Of a stretch of 64,000 bases of DNA, positions 53,427 to 61,853 are shown in pieces. The notes below the pieces were generated by a model, which saw only the letters and a program-made list of their open reading frames with translations, made no database searches and was not told where the DNA came from. The stretch's first letter is position 1; every line of letters begins with the position of its first letter. Both the position numbers and the translations under genes were made by a program. The stretch spans positions 186,001-250,000 of the forward strand of contig JAFWHH010000008.1 in the NCBI GenBank assembly GCA_017512025.1. The letters are read 5' to 3'. The DNA is from Clostridia bacterium. Its GTDB lineage: Bacteria > Bacillota > Clostridia > TANB77 > CAG-508.

Positions 53427-53502
53427 TGGTGGGCGCAATAGGGCTCGAACCTATGACCTCCTGCTTGTAAGGCAGATGCTCTCCCAGCTGAGCTATGCGC
53501 CC
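53427..53502 (-). tRNA. trnV: tRNA-Val (TAC)
   Basis: 76-nt cloverleaf with acceptor GGGCGCA / TGCGCCC, anticodon loop CTTACAA (TAC), T-arm ATAGG/CCTAT and an encoded CCA. First gene of the three-tRNA operon. Confidence 0.97.
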
Positions 53503-53521
53503 ATTTCCTTTCGACCTGTTA

Positions 53522-53550
53522 AGTATACTATCATTTATATGAATTGTCAA
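53522..53550 (-). promoter_or_regulatory. Promoter of the tRNA operon
   Basis: Minus strand: TTGACA, 17-nt spacer, TATACT, about 15 nt before tRNA-Val. Confidence 0.8.
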
Positions 53551-53648
53551 CACTTTTTTCAATTTTTTACATTTATTTTAAAAATGTACCTTATTCACGT
53601 ATTTTCTAGTGCTTATGCATATTTTTTATGGTGTTTTTTTCCCACTTT

Positions 53649-54023
53649 CTACAAAATATTCTCTAATTTAAAATCAATTTTTTTCTTTAAATGTTCCACA
53701 ATAAAGATTGTTCTCTTAATTTCTTCATGTAAAAAAGAATCATCTGATTCTTCTACTCCAGCTTCAATAATAACCATTTGAGTCTTTATCTTCTCAAGCT
53801 CACTATGATCAATATAAAAGGCCATAATTAAATATTTACTTTCTATAAATGAATTAAGATTATTAATCTCTTCTATCTTTTCTTCATTATTCTTTTGATT
53901 ATCAATTGTATATAAACCAGAAATAATATAATTAAAATCTTTAAATATATTTTTCTTTATAACAAAATCACTTGCAATTACAATTATAATTATCAATATA
54001 CTTGTAATAAGAATTCTTTTCAT
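53649..54023 (-). CDS. DUF4363-type small membrane-anchored protein
   Basis: 124 aa with an N-terminal membrane anchor (ILITSILIIIIVIASDFVI) and an extracytoplasmic helical domain. In spore-forming Clostridia, DUF4363 proteins are found next to DUF421 proteins, as here, with a gap of one base between the genes. The function is unknown; a role at the membrane with the DUF421 protein is likely. Confidence 0.75.
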   Translation of the reverse strand: MKRILITSILIIIIVIASDFVIKKNIFKDFNYIISGLYTIDNQKNNEEKIEEINNLNSFIESKYLIMAFYIDHSELEKIKTQMVIIEAGVEESDDSFLHEEIKRTIFIVEHLKKKIDFKLENIL

Positions 54024-54024
54024 A

Positions 54025-54711
54025 TTATTTCTTCCTCTTCTTATTTATTTTTTCCTGGTAAAAGATTTCATTTTTTCCATTTATAGTAACAATTAAGGCA
54101 TCTTCTGGCTCTATATTAAACTTATTAACTTCTTTCTTTAACCACTTATAATTCTTTCCAAGAAGTTTTAAATTCTCATGCATAATTACTCCGTCGATAA
54201 CTAGGTCATATGATATTCCTTCATATTCTGGGATTATCCCAAAATCTTCTGGCTTTGTATTTCTTTTTTCAGGTTTCTCAATTACACTAAGTTGTCCACT
54301 TGTTTCAAGAATTGCATATTCTACATCAGCAATTGAATCAATATTAAGAGCTCTTAATCTTTCTTGAAGTTCATTTATTGTACATCTTTCCTTTATCATA
54401 TTCTTCTCATCAATTTTTCCTCGATAAATTAATATACTTGGTTTTCCACAAATAATCCCCCTTAGCTTTATACTTTTCATATTAAAATATGAAATAAGCA
54501 TTTGCATAACTAATAAACCAAATATTGGAGCAATACCATTAATTATCGGAACACCAACTTCACTCATTGGAATTGTAGCTAAATCTGCTATCATAATGGC
54601 AATAACAAACTCAAAAGTCTGAAGTTGTCCAATTTCTCTTTTTCCCATTGCTCTTATAACAATTAATACAATTATGTATAAAATAATTGCTCTAACAAAA
54701 TTTATAAGCAT
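54025..54711 (-). CDS. DUF421 (YetF/YrbG-type) membrane protein
   Basis: 228 aa with three N-terminal membrane helices (INFVRAIILYIIVLIVIRAMGKREIG contains the conserved RxxGKR(E/Q)xxQL-type motif, written here only in part) and a soluble alpha/beta C-terminal domain (GKPSILIYRGKIDE). The family is widespread in spore-formers, but its role is unclear. Start ATG 54711 has GGGAGG 4 nt upstream; an in-frame TTG at 54735 lies outside the ribosome site. Co-transcribed with the DUF4363 gene. Confidence 0.87.
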   Translation of the reverse strand: MLINFVRAIILYIIVLIVIRAMGKREIGQLQTFEFVIAIMIADLATIPMSEVGVPIINGIAPIFGLLVMQMLISYFNMKSIKLRGIICGKPSILIYRGKIDEKNMIKERCTINELQERLRALNIDSIADVEYAILETSGQLSVIEKPEKRNTKPEDFGIIPEYEGISYDLVIDGVIMHENLKLLGKNYKWLKKEVNKFNIEPEDALIVTINGKNEIFYQEKINKKRKK

Positions 54712-54811
54712 AATTCCTCCCAAATTCTTTGACAAATTAAAAAAAATGTAATATAAACTATAGGATATATTAGTATTATTCGAAAAAATCGCTATAAATA
54801 TTCAAAAATAC

Positions 54812-54840
54812 TTGTAATTTTCTGAATAATGTGGTAAACT
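54812..54840 (+). promoter_or_regulatory. Promoter of rpmB
   Basis: TTGTAA, 17-nt spacer ending in TGG, TAAACT (extended -10). Confidence 0.6.
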
Positions 54841-54886
54841 TTGAATTAGTCGATTTTATTTATGCATATAGGAGGTGCAAAGAATT

Positions 54887-55078
54887 ATGGCAAAGTGTGC
54901 AATTTGTAGCAAAACACAATCTTACGGAAATAAAATTTCTATCGCTCGTTCTCACGTAAGTAGAAGAGCAACAAGAACATTTAAGCCAAATCTTAGAACA
55001 GTAACTATTGATGTTAATGGAGAATCAAAGAGAATGTGCGTATGTTCTAAATGTTTACGTAGTTTAAAAAACGCTTAG
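54887..55078 (+). CDS. rpmB: 50S ribosomal protein L28
   Basis: 63-aa large-subunit protein. CAICSK near the N-terminus and CVCSKCLRSLK near the C-terminus give the zinc-binding form. The conserved NKISIARSHVSRRATRTFKP lies between. ATG 54887 is used, with AGGAGGTG upstream. Its location beside spoVM on the opposite strand is a conserved Bacillota arrangement. Confidence 0.97.
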   Translation: MAKCAICSKTQSYGNKISIARSHVSRRATRTFKPNLRTVTIDVNGESKRMCVCSKCLRSLKNA

Positions 55079-55087
55079 TTTAATATA

Positions 55088-55145
55088 ATGGACGTTACAT
55101 ATGAGGTTATAGAAATAACTTTATATGCAACGTCCATTTTATTTT
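55088..55145. terminator. Terminator between rpmB and spoVM
   Basis: Long imperfect stem: outer arms AATGGACGTT / AACGTCCATT, inner pairing ACATATGAGGTTAT / ATAACTTTATATG. Followed by TTTATTTTG. It separates the two convergent genes. Confidence 0.8.
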
Positions 55146-55147
55146 GT

Positions 55148-55225
55148 CTATGTACTTTTAATTCCAAAAATAAATCTAACGAACCCTCTAAAAAATTTTG
55201 GTACCTTCTTCACTACAATTGTCAT
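55148..55225 (-). CDS. spoVM: Stage V sporulation protein M
   Basis: 25-aa amphipathic helix. Aligned by eye with Bacillus SpoVM it keeps Pro9, Lys10, Phe11, Gly14, Val16 and Arg17 (VPKFFRGFVRFIFG). SpoVM recognises the curved outer forespore membrane and anchors SpoIVA, the base of the spore coat. The start has CAGGGAGGGG upstream. The gene is convergent with rpmB, exactly the neighbour it has in Bacillus, which makes the call firm despite the small size. It indicates a spore-forming organism. Confidence 0.88.
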   Translation of the reverse strand: MTIVVKKVPKFFRGFVRFIFGIKST

Positions 55226-55243
55226 GTTATCCCCTCCCTGCCA

Positions 55244-55393
55244 TTAGCTTGCAAGCCATATTAATCCTAAAATAGTAAGTGCAGCTCCAATTGTAAAAAG
55301 CCATCCAGTAAGAGGAAGTAATAATACAAGTAGTATTCCAATCCCAATTCCAATTAAACAAACCCCAATCGTTTTTTTAAGCATTCTCAACAT
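55244..55393 (-). CDS. Small two-helix membrane protein upstream of spoVM
   Basis: 49 aa, almost entirely hydrophobic: a first helix (IGVCLIGIGIGILLVLLLPL), a Thr-Gly-Trp turn and a second helix (TIGAALTILGLIWLAS). The ATG at 55393 has GGAGGGAAAT upstream and the stop is 18 nt before the spoVM start, so the two are co-transcribed. The function is unknown; a role in sporulation is plausible by context. Confidence 0.72.
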   Translation of the reverse strand: MLRMLKKTIGVCLIGIGIGILLVLLLPLTGWLFTIGAALTILGLIWLAS

Positions 55394-55485
55394 ATTTCCC
55401 TCCTCACTAATTATTATATTAAATAAGTCGATTTCTGTTACAAAATGCTGTATAATATGAAAAACAATACTTGAAAGGATTATTT

Positions 55486-56118
55486 ATGACAAAGAAAAAA
55501 GTTATAGAGTTAATTGAAATATTGAAAACCGCATATCCTGATGCTAAATGTAGTTTAACATTTGATACGCCTTTTCAGCTTGCAGTTGCAGTAATGTTAT
55601 CTGCTCAATGTACTGATGAACGTGTTAATAAGACTACCCCCATTTTATTTTCAAAATATAAAACACCTAAAGATTTTGTTAAAGCTCCTATAGATGATAT
55701 AGAGCAAATAATTACACCTTGTGGATTTCATAAAACAAAATCAAATAATATAAAAAACATGGCTATAATGGTAGCAGAAAAATATCATGGTGTTTTACCA
55801 GATACTATGGAAGACTTAATGAGCTTACCTGGTATTGGAAGAAAATCTGCCAACGTAATAATGCTTGATGCTTTTAATAAACCACAAGGAATTGCTGTTG
55901 ATACTCATGTAAAAAGAATATCAAATAAAATTGGTTTATCAAGTAAAAAAGATCCCGAAAAAATAGAGCAAGATTTGCTAAAAGTTATTCCTAAAGAATA
56001 TTTAAAAGACGTTAACCATGTATTTATTTGGCATGGTAGACATACTTGTAAAGCACAATCTCCTGATTGTATTAATTGCCCTATAAAAGATTATTGTAAA
56101 AGTTTTAATAAAAAATAG
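55486..56118 (+). CDS. nth: Endonuclease III
   Basis: DNA glycosylase/AP-lyase that removes oxidised pyrimidines. The helix-hairpin-helix LPGIGRKSANVIM with the catalytic Lys, the downstream Asp in AVDTHVKRIS, and the 4Fe-4S cluster (C-x6-C-x2-C-x5-C in CKAQSPDCINCPIKDYC) are all present. ATG 55486 has GAAAGGATTATTT upstream; the in-frame TTG at 55471 is inside that site. 210 aa is normal. Confidence 0.97.
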   Translation: MTKKKVIELIEILKTAYPDAKCSLTFDTPFQLAVAVMLSAQCTDERVNKTTPILFSKYKTPKDFVKAPIDDIEQIITPCGFHKTKSNNIKNMAIMVAEKYHGVLPDTMEDLMSLPGIGRKSANVIMLDAFNKPQGIAVDTHVKRISNKIGLSSKKDPEKIEQDLLKVIPKEYLKDVNHVFIWHGRHTCKAQSPDCINCPIKDYCKSFNKK

Positions 56119-56127
56119 ATAAAAAAA

Positions 56128-56158
56128 ATAAAAGATTGGTACCCCAATCTTTTATTTT
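56128..56158. terminator. Terminator between nth and the anchored protein
   Basis: Stem AAAAGATTGG / CCAATCTTTT with a short loop, flanked by A and T tracts. Confidence 0.85.
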
Positions 56159-56176
56159 TTATTAATATCAGTTTAA

Positions 56177-56803
56177 TTATGATAATTTAGATCCTATAAC
56201 TTTATATTTACCACCTGATTTGATAACATATAATGTTAATGTTTCTGTATCTTTGCTATAGCTTGATTCTCTCTTAACTTTAGCTTTGATTATAGCAATC
56301 TTGCTTGATTTGCTTGATTTCTTAACGCTTGTTATTTCTTTTAGAGAATACTCATAGCTTGAACCAAAGATATATCCTTCATTTGAAGTAATCTTATCTT
56401 CTAGTTCTTCTTCATCATCAATATTGTTATCTTCCATGAAGTCTTTAACATAAGAGCTTTTTTTCTTATATTTCTTATCAAATTTAGACTCTTTTTCTTC
56501 TTTTAAGATAACGTATCCATCAGTATCTATTAATTTGATTAATGCATCATCATCATCGTCATTAATAGCTTCAAGATATGATTCTACTACTTTCTTAGCT
56601 TGGCTCTTGCTTGGTTTTCCTAAGTTTTTAACTAAAGCAACTATACCTGCTATTAAAAGTAATGCTACAGCAACAGCAATAACACTTATTACTATAACTT
56701 TTGTTTTGTTTCCAGATTTTGCTGGAGCAGATTCTTCTGTAAAATTACTTTGAACAGTTTCATTTACATTCTTTTCAACATCCTTGTTATTGTTTTCGTC
56801 CAT
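56177..56803 (-). CDS. Membrane-anchored protein with DUF4878-like domain
   Basis: 208 aa. A short polar cytoplasmic segment precedes one membrane helix (VIVISVIAVAVALLLIAGIVALV). An extracellular domain follows (about 65-208) that opens with SQAKKVVESYLEAINDDDDDAL. That opening is typical of DUF4878/NTF2-like lipoprotein domains. No lipobox is present. The function is unknown. The start has AAAGGAGGTTTTT upstream. Confidence 0.72.
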   Translation of the reverse strand: MDENNNKDVEKNVNETVQSNFTEESAPAKSGNKTKVIVISVIAVAVALLLIAGIVALVKNLGKPSKSQAKKVVESYLEAINDDDDDALIKLIDTDGYVILKEEKESKFDKKYKKKSSYVKDFMEDNNIDDEEELEDKITSNEGYIFGSSYEYSLKEITSVKKSSKSSKIAIIKAKVKRESSYSKDTETLTLYVIKSGGKYKVIGSKLS

Positions 56804-56867
56804 AAAAAAACCTCCTTTTATTTTTTAACAAAATGGATTATAAATATAATCACACATTATTAACACA

Positions 56868-57413
56868 TTATTCATCTACAACTATTTGTTGGTTTTCATC
56901 TAGTTTATATTTTGGTAGCTCTGGTAATTCTTCCAAATTAGAAATACCAAACATTTTATAAAACTTATCTGCTACACCGTACATAGTTGGTCTACCTGGA
57001 GCATCCATCTTACCTGTCTCTTGGATTAATCCATATTCAAGTAATTTATATAGTGTTCCATCACTATTAACACCTCTAATAGTTTCTATTTGAGCTCTTG
57101 TAATATTAGGATTGTAAGCTATAATTGAAAGAATTTCTAAAGTTGTATTAGTAAGACTTGGTTTATTTCTCTTATCAAGAACCTGTGATACGTAATCATA
57201 ATAATCTTTTCTTGTGCACATTTGATATGTATCTTTTACTTTGATAATTTCAAATCCAGCTTTTTTCTTATCATAATCAGCTTTAAGCTCTTCAACAATC
57301 TCTTCAATTTCTTCAGCACTTTTTTCAAGTGCAATAGACAATTCTCTTACTTCAACTTGTCTTCCGGCTGCAAATAGTATTGACTCTATAATTGATTTAT
57401 TTTTTTCTTCCAT
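56868..57413 (-). CDS. scpB: Segregation and condensation protein B
   Basis: Winged-helix protein that partners Smc and ScpA in the condensin complex. ESILFAAGRQVEVRELS opens the domain; TLEILSIIAYNPNITRAQIE and LYKLLEYGLIQETG are the family's core motifs. The ATG at 57413 has GAGGT upstream; an in-frame ATG at 57461 has no ribosome site. 181 aa is normal. scpA is not visible in the window. Confidence 0.93.
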   Translation of the reverse strand: MEEKNKSIIESILFAAGRQVEVRELSIALEKSAEEIEEIVEELKADYDKKKAGFEIIKVKDTYQMCTRKDYYDYVSQVLDKRNKPSLTNTTLEILSIIAYNPNITRAQIETIRGVNSDGTLYKLLEYGLIQETGKMDAPGRPTMYGVADKFYKMFGISNLEELPELPKYKLDENQQIVVDE

Positions 57414-57577
57414 TGCATCTACCTCATGTTTAATTAAATCATTTATGACAAATAATGTCAATATGAAAATTATGCTAAAAAAAGTATAAATTACATAATA
57501 AAAAATTTAATATTTGATAGCATTTTGAAAATTTTTATGTTATTATATTCTCAGATAATTACACGGAGGATAAAATA

Positions 57578-58309
57578 ATGTATGTACGCCCAGTTAGAAG
57601 AAAGAAAATTAACCTATGGTTACTTATATTAATAATTTTATTTATAGTTGCAATTGTATTTACAATAATTCATATGTCAAATAGCTCTAAAGCAAATTCT
57701 GATAGTAGATACAGTGAAAAAACAAATAATAATACAATTAACAAAGAATTACAAGGAAGTACAATTGGTAAAGTTGATTCTTATGATTCATTCTCTAATA
57801 TAACTGTTGTTCCAAATGAATCTGGAACAGTTGAAATGTATAACGAAATACCAACTGAGTCAGTAACCCCTACTCCAGTTGCAGAGCCTGAACCTGTAAA
57901 ACTAAATGATCATACATATTCATTTAAAGAACTTGGAGAATTTTCATTACAAGGATCTGAACCTGCCCAATATGTCGAGCTAAAAAAAGGTGATATTTTA
58001 TATAGATTAAATACAGAAAAAACTACATTTAACGATATGCTAAATAAAGAAGGTCTACAAGCATATTTAGAAACAACATATAACATAAAAGTAACAAGTG
58101 AATTAAAAACTGGTACAATTAATGATATTCAAATGATTATCTGCTCTATGGCAGATGGTAGCAGTGTTGGATATTTTATAATTACGCCACTAAATGATTC
58201 TGAAGTTTTATGTATGAAAGTATTCGACGCAAATAATCAATTAGCTTTAATTAAAGATTTATCTGAACCTATTAAAGATATAGATTCAATAAAAACAAAT
58301 ATACAATAA
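57578..58309 (+). CDS. Membrane-anchored protein, unknown
   Basis: 243 aa. A short basic N-terminus precedes one membrane helix (INLWLLILIILFIVAIVFTII). A Ser/Asn-rich linker and a Pro/Thr/Glu stretch (ESVTPTPVAEPEPVKL) follow, then a folded extracellular domain (about 110-243). No catalytic motif is recognised. GGAGG precedes the start. It is followed after 15 nt by a 46-aa gene. Confidence 0.7.
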   Translation: MYVRPVRRKKINLWLLILIILFIVAIVFTIIHMSNSSKANSDSRYSEKTNNNTINKELQGSTIGKVDSYDSFSNITVVPNESGTVEMYNEIPTESVTPTPVAEPEPVKLNDHTYSFKELGEFSLQGSEPAQYVELKKGDILYRLNTEKTTFNDMLNKEGLQAYLETTYNIKVTSELKTGTINDIQMIICSMADGSSVGYFIITPLNDSEVLCMKVFDANNQLALIKDLSEPIKDIDSIKTNIQ

Positions 58310-58324
58310 ATAGGAGTGAAACTT

Positions 58325-58465
58325 ATGTCTGATAAAGAAATTAAAATAGTTCCTGGAAACGGAAAAGATTTAAATATATCTGATGTACAAGATCATATAA
58401 AAATTGATAAGAAAAAAGAAGAAGTTAATAAGGATAAAATCATAATACCAACTGAAAAGAAATAA
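58325..58465 (+). CDS. 46-aa charged protein, unknown
   Basis: Short gene with AGGAGTGAAACTT before the ATG. The product is hydrophilic (SDKEIKIVPGNGKDLNISDV, then Lys/Glu-rich). It has no membrane segment. It lies directly after the anchored-protein gene and ends before a strong terminator, so it is the last gene of that unit. Confidence 0.65.
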   Translation: MSDKEIKIVPGNGKDLNISDVQDHIKIDKKKEEVNKDKIIIPTEKK

Positions 58466-58485
58466 TATTTCTTTTATTAATGCAT

Positions 58486-58519
58486 AAAAAAATAAGCGAT
58501 TTAATCGCTTATTTTTTTA
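58486..58519 (+). terminator. Terminator after the 46-aa gene
   Basis: Stem AAATAAGCGAT / ATCGCTTATTT followed by TTTTT. Confidence 0.87.
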
Positions 58520-58551
58520 TGTTTTAATTTTAATTTATAAAGTCGTTTAGA

Positions 58552-59250
58552 CTACATAGCCTCTTCATTTTGAACTTCTTCAGCTACGTCATTTTCATTG
58601 TCATCTTCTTTGACAATTTCTAAACTTGAGATTGATACTTCGTATGCAATCTTTGTTTCAGATGTTCCATCTTCATACTTTTTCTCGTATGTTCTAGATT
58701 GAACTCTACCAACGATTTTTACTTCTGTACCAACTTCTATGTTCTCACAAAATCTAGCATTTCTTCCCCATGCAATACATGGAATATAGTCAGATTTGTT
58801 ATATGCTCTGTTAACAGCTAGAAGTAAATCTGCAATTTCTCTACCAAATGGAGTTTGTCTGTAAATTGGTTTCTTACAGATATATCCGTTTAATATAACT
58901 TCATTTGATACAAAATCTTTACTAGCTTGAATTTCTTCATCTTGGTTTTCAACAAATTTTACATCTTTAGCAAATACAGTTAAAACTAATTTATTTCTTT
59001 CATTTTGATAACTGTTATATGATCTAAATTGTCCCTCAATAATTACTTTTTTATCAATTTCTAATCCTTCAGCTTCTAATAATCTTTCAGAAATAGTAAT
59101 TGGTATAATATCAGCATTACCACTTAAACGAGGTACCTCTAAATCAAATATGTAAAATTTCTCTCCATAAATTTCATGACTGAATCTTTTATCACTAGTA
59201 ACTTTTCCAACCAATACTAAATGGTTATTTTCTAAATAATTCGTATTCAA
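58552..59250 (-). CDS. Tandem OB-fold single-stranded DNA-binding protein
   Basis: 232-aa protein with two SSB-like OB folds (about residues 10-105 and 115-210). The second is closer to SSB (VNRAYNKSDYIPCIAWGRNARF). The acidic C-terminus differs from the DDDIPF tip of true SSB. A TTG at 59250 is chosen as start because GGGGAGG lies 7 nt upstream; the ATG at 59295 has no site and would read through that element. It may support replication or primosome assembly in parallel with Ssb at 46013. Confidence 0.8.
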   Translation of the reverse strand: MNTNYLENNHLVLVGKVTSDKRFSHEIYGEKFYIFDLEVPRLSGNADIIPITISERLLEAEGLEIDKKVIIEGQFRSYNSYQNERNKLVLTVFAKDVKFVENQDEEIQASKDFVSNEVILNGYICKKPIYRQTPFGREIADLLLAVNRAYNKSDYIPCIAWGRNARFCENIEVGTEVKIVGRVQSRTYEKKYEDGTSETKIAYEVSISSLEIVKEDDNENDVAEEVQNEEAM

Positions 59251-59398
59251 TTTTTTTCCTCCCCTTATTTGTTTCTCTAGTGTATCTATACTCATTCTGT
59301 TTTACTATAAACACTATTATACAATGTTTTTTAGGTTTTGTCTACATAAAAAGTTATTTTTTTGAATATTTTTTGATTTTACGCCACTTTCTCCAAAT

Positions 59399-59881
59399 TT
59401 ATCCATTATTATATATCAAATTTATGATTGTTGTAATCATTCCATCATACGCATTTACATTCATTTTTGCTTTATTAAACTTAATCTCTTGCATATCGTA
59501 CCCAGGTATATTCTCTTGGACATATAATAAAAATTCATCATCCCCAACGCTAGATACAGTTACATTTGCTCTTGAATTATATCCATATGAAATAAGATTA
59601 TAGCCTCTGTCTTTTTTGTAATCTGATTCATTAATCTGCATATACTCGTTCGTTATATCTGAATTATACAAAACAAATCTGGACTTTCCTGTAATCTTAT
59701 CTAATACATACCTATCCTCTACCCTATTATTTATTACAACAGAATCAAATCTTACATTTTTAAAGTTTTCTATATTATCTTTATTTAAAAATATAATTTG
59801 ATTATTATCTAATTTATTCTTCATAATATTCTTTATATTGTTTTCACTATTCTTATCAGTAATAATACCTATAAAAAACAT
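59399..59881 (-). CDS. Hypothetical protein (160 aa)
   Basis: 160-aa soluble protein, not recognised. It has mixed alpha/beta composition (MFFIGIITDKNSENN, RFVLYNSDITN). The central part (YNLISYGYNSRANVTVSSVG) is reminiscent of, but not clearly, a nucleotide-linked ligase domain. It has AGGAATC upstream of the ATG and lies 61 nt after a small membrane-protein gene on the same strand. Confidence 0.6.
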   Translation of the reverse strand: MFFIGIITDKNSENNIKNIMKNKLDNNQIIFLNKDNIENFKNVRFDSVVINNRVEDRYVLDKITGKSRFVLYNSDITNEYMQINESDYKKDRGYNLISYGYNSRANVTVSSVGDDEFLLYVQENIPGYDMQEIKFNKAKMNVNAYDGMITTIINLIYNNG

Positions 59882-59942
59882 GATTCCTCCAGAAGCGTAA
59901 TATAACTAATATTATTTTATCTTGTAATAAAAAAAGTATTCA

Positions 59943-60101
59943 TTATTTTTTTGACTCATATGTATTATCTTCTAATTTATTCGAAGTTGCTGAGCGTGCA
60001 CCGTTATTCTTGGTTTGAAAAGCAATTCCGAGTAAAAGCATTATCATAAAAAGTGATATAAAATAAGTTACAATCTTATCTTTACTTAAAATAAAAAACA
60101 T
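59943..60101 (-). CDS. 52-aa single-pass membrane protein
   Basis: Gene with GGAGG 8 nt before the ATG at 60101. One membrane helix (KIVTYFISLFMIMLLLGIAF) is followed by a polar tail (QTKNNGARSATSNK). The opening resembles the N-terminus of clostridial CwlD-like amidases, but no catalytic domain follows. It could be a truncated remnant or a small membrane protein. Confidence 0.6.
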   Translation of the reverse strand: MFFILSKDKIVTYFISLFMIMLLLGIAFQTKNNGARSATSNKLEDNTYESKK

Positions 60102-60159
60102 TCAATAATCCTCCAGCAATAATAAATTCTATACAATATATTTTTTATTATTACTAAAA

Positions 60160-60211
60160 AGCATAAAAAGAGAATGTCCTTTTTGTTATTTATTCGACAT
60201 CCTCTTTTTCA
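60160..60211 (-). terminator. Terminator after corA
   Basis: Minus strand: AAAAAGAGGATGTC / GGACATTCTCTTTTT with an A/T-rich loop (one mismatch), then T's. Confidence 0.8.
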
Positions 60212-61159
60212 TTATTTTAACATATCTTTCTTTTTAAACCAAATCATTGTTAATATTGTAACTATAACAGATATTGCGATCATTATTGGAAATCCATATT
60301 GATGAAATTGAAATGGAACCGGTACGTTCATTCCCCATATACTGGCAACTAATGTTGGAACAGCAAGAATAATTGTTACCAATGTTAAGAACTTCATTAC
60401 ATCATTGATATTATTTGAAATGACAGAAGCATATACATCCATTGTCTCATTTAAAATATCGCTGTATGTTTTACTAACTTCCATCGCCTGTTTATTTTCG
60501 ATAATTGAATCCTCAAGTAAATCTTCATCTTCTTCATATAACTTTATAATTTTTCCACGTAGTGTTTTTTCCATTACTATCTCGTTAGATTTAAGTGATG
60601 TAGTAAAATATACTAATGATTTTTCAATATTAAGCATTTTCATTAAATCTTCATTCTTTAAGCTTTTCTTTAATGTTTTCTCAAGAAGCTCTGTTTTTCT
60701 ATTAATAATCTTTAACATATTTAGATACATAGAAGCATTCTCATAAAATACTTGGAATAGAAATTGGCTCTTTTTATATGTAGCAAGTGATTTTTTAACC
60801 AATTGTTCCATCTTTGTCATTAGAGAATTTTCTTTTAATGAAACAGTAATTAAGTATTCATCTCTTACAAAAATAACACCAACTGGCATTGTTGTATACA
60901 CAATGTTTCCACTTTCTTCTTCTGATATTGGAACATCTATTATAAAAAGAATTGTTCCATCGTCTTCTATATCTATTCTGGCCTTTTCTTCAGCATCTAA
61001 TGCGTAATGAAGAAAATTTGCTTCGATATTTACCGCTTCGCATATAAGCTCTATTTCATCCTTCGTTGGATTAATCATATTAATCCAGTTTCCTTTTTGG
61101 AATACCTTTGTTTCAGATGTTACATTTGTTTCTACATCTGTATTGTACATTTTAACCAT
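60212..61159 (-). CDS. corA: CorA-family magnesium/cobalt transporter
   Basis: 315-aa membrane channel for divalent cations. The soluble N-terminal domain is mostly alpha/beta, followed by a long helix. Two C-terminal membrane helices carry the signature GMN (ASIWGMNVPVPF) and the YGFPIMIAISVIVTILTMIWF segment. The start has GGGAGAAATATAC upstream. It is 18 nt downstream of the metallo-hydrolase gene on the same strand. Confidence 0.95.
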   Translation of the reverse strand: MVKMYNTDVETNVTSETKVFQKGNWINMINPTKDEIELICEAVNIEANFLHYALDAEEKARIDIEDDGTILFIIDVPISEEESGNIVYTTMPVGVIFVRDEYLITVSLKENSLMTKMEQLVKKSLATYKKSQFLFQVFYENASMYLNMLKIINRKTELLEKTLKKSLKNEDLMKMLNIEKSLVYFTTSLKSNEIVMEKTLRGKIIKLYEEDEDLLEDSIIENKQAMEVSKTYSDILNETMDVYASVISNNINDVMKFLTLVTIILAVPTLVASIWGMNVPVPFQFHQYGFPIMIAISVIVTILTMIWFKKKDMLK

Positions 61160-61177
61160 GTATATTTCTCCCTTCCA

Positions 61178-61825
61178 TTAATCAATTCGTGGGCTAAGCT
61201 CTTCATAAATTGGTTTTTCTTCTCTTATCATTGTTGACTTTCCATGCCCTGGGTACACAATTGTATCATCCGGAAGTTTTAACAATTTATTCATTATTGA
61301 ATCCATGATTTCTTCTAAGCTACCAGTTGGTAAATCTGTTCTTCCCCATGTTCCTCTAAACATAGCATCCCCTGTAAACACCATCTTTACCTCTTCACAA
61401 TACAAACTACTTCCACCTTTTGTATGTCCTGGTGTGTGTATTACATCAAAAGCAAGATTTCCAACATGAATTTTATCATGTTCATCAACTCTCATCACAT
61501 CATCAATATGCATTTCTTCTAAACCTATATAAGTAGAAAGACTTACTGTATCGTCATTTAGATAATCATAATCATCTCTATGAATTAATACTTTCGCCCC
61601 TGTTCTTGCTCTTAAATCATTCGTTCCATATGCATGATCTGCATGACAATGTGTTAAATATATATATTTCAAATCAGCTCCTAAGGTATCAATCATATTC
61701 ATAATCTTATCAACTTCGCCACCTGGATCAATAACTAAAGCTTCATTAGAATCTTCATCTTGAACTATGTAGCAATTCGTTGGTTGCCCCTCTAATACCG
61801 AAACTCTTATTCTCTTTAGTATCAT
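61178..61825 (-). CDS. Metallo-beta-lactamase-fold hydrolase (glyoxalase II-like)
   Basis: 215-aa hydrolase with the zinc-binding motif THCHADHAYG, HTPGHTKGG and a downstream FTGDAMFRGTWGR, then YPGHGKST. This set is typical of hydroxyacylglutathione-hydrolase-like enzymes (YcbL/GloB type); the substrate cannot be determined. It is encoded between rel and corA. Confidence 0.9.
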   Translation of the reverse strand: MILKRIRVSVLEGQPTNCYIVQDEDSNEALVIDPGGEVDKIMNMIDTLGADLKYIYLTHCHADHAYGTNDLRARTGAKVLIHRDDYDYLNDDTVSLSTYIGLEEMHIDDVMRVDEHDKIHVGNLAFDVIHTPGHTKGGSSLYCEEVKMVFTGDAMFRGTWGRTDLPTGSLEEIMDSIMNKLLKLPDDTIVYPGHGKSTMIREEKPIYEELSPRID

Positions 61826-61853
61826 TTATAATATCCCTTCATTTCTCATTAGT

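Noticed and set aside
53329..53562. 77-aa open frame on the minus strand overlapping the tRNA genes
   Set aside because: It is the translation of tRNA-Val and tRNA-Asp; the apparent protein motifs are read-through of tRNA sequence and there is no ribosome site.
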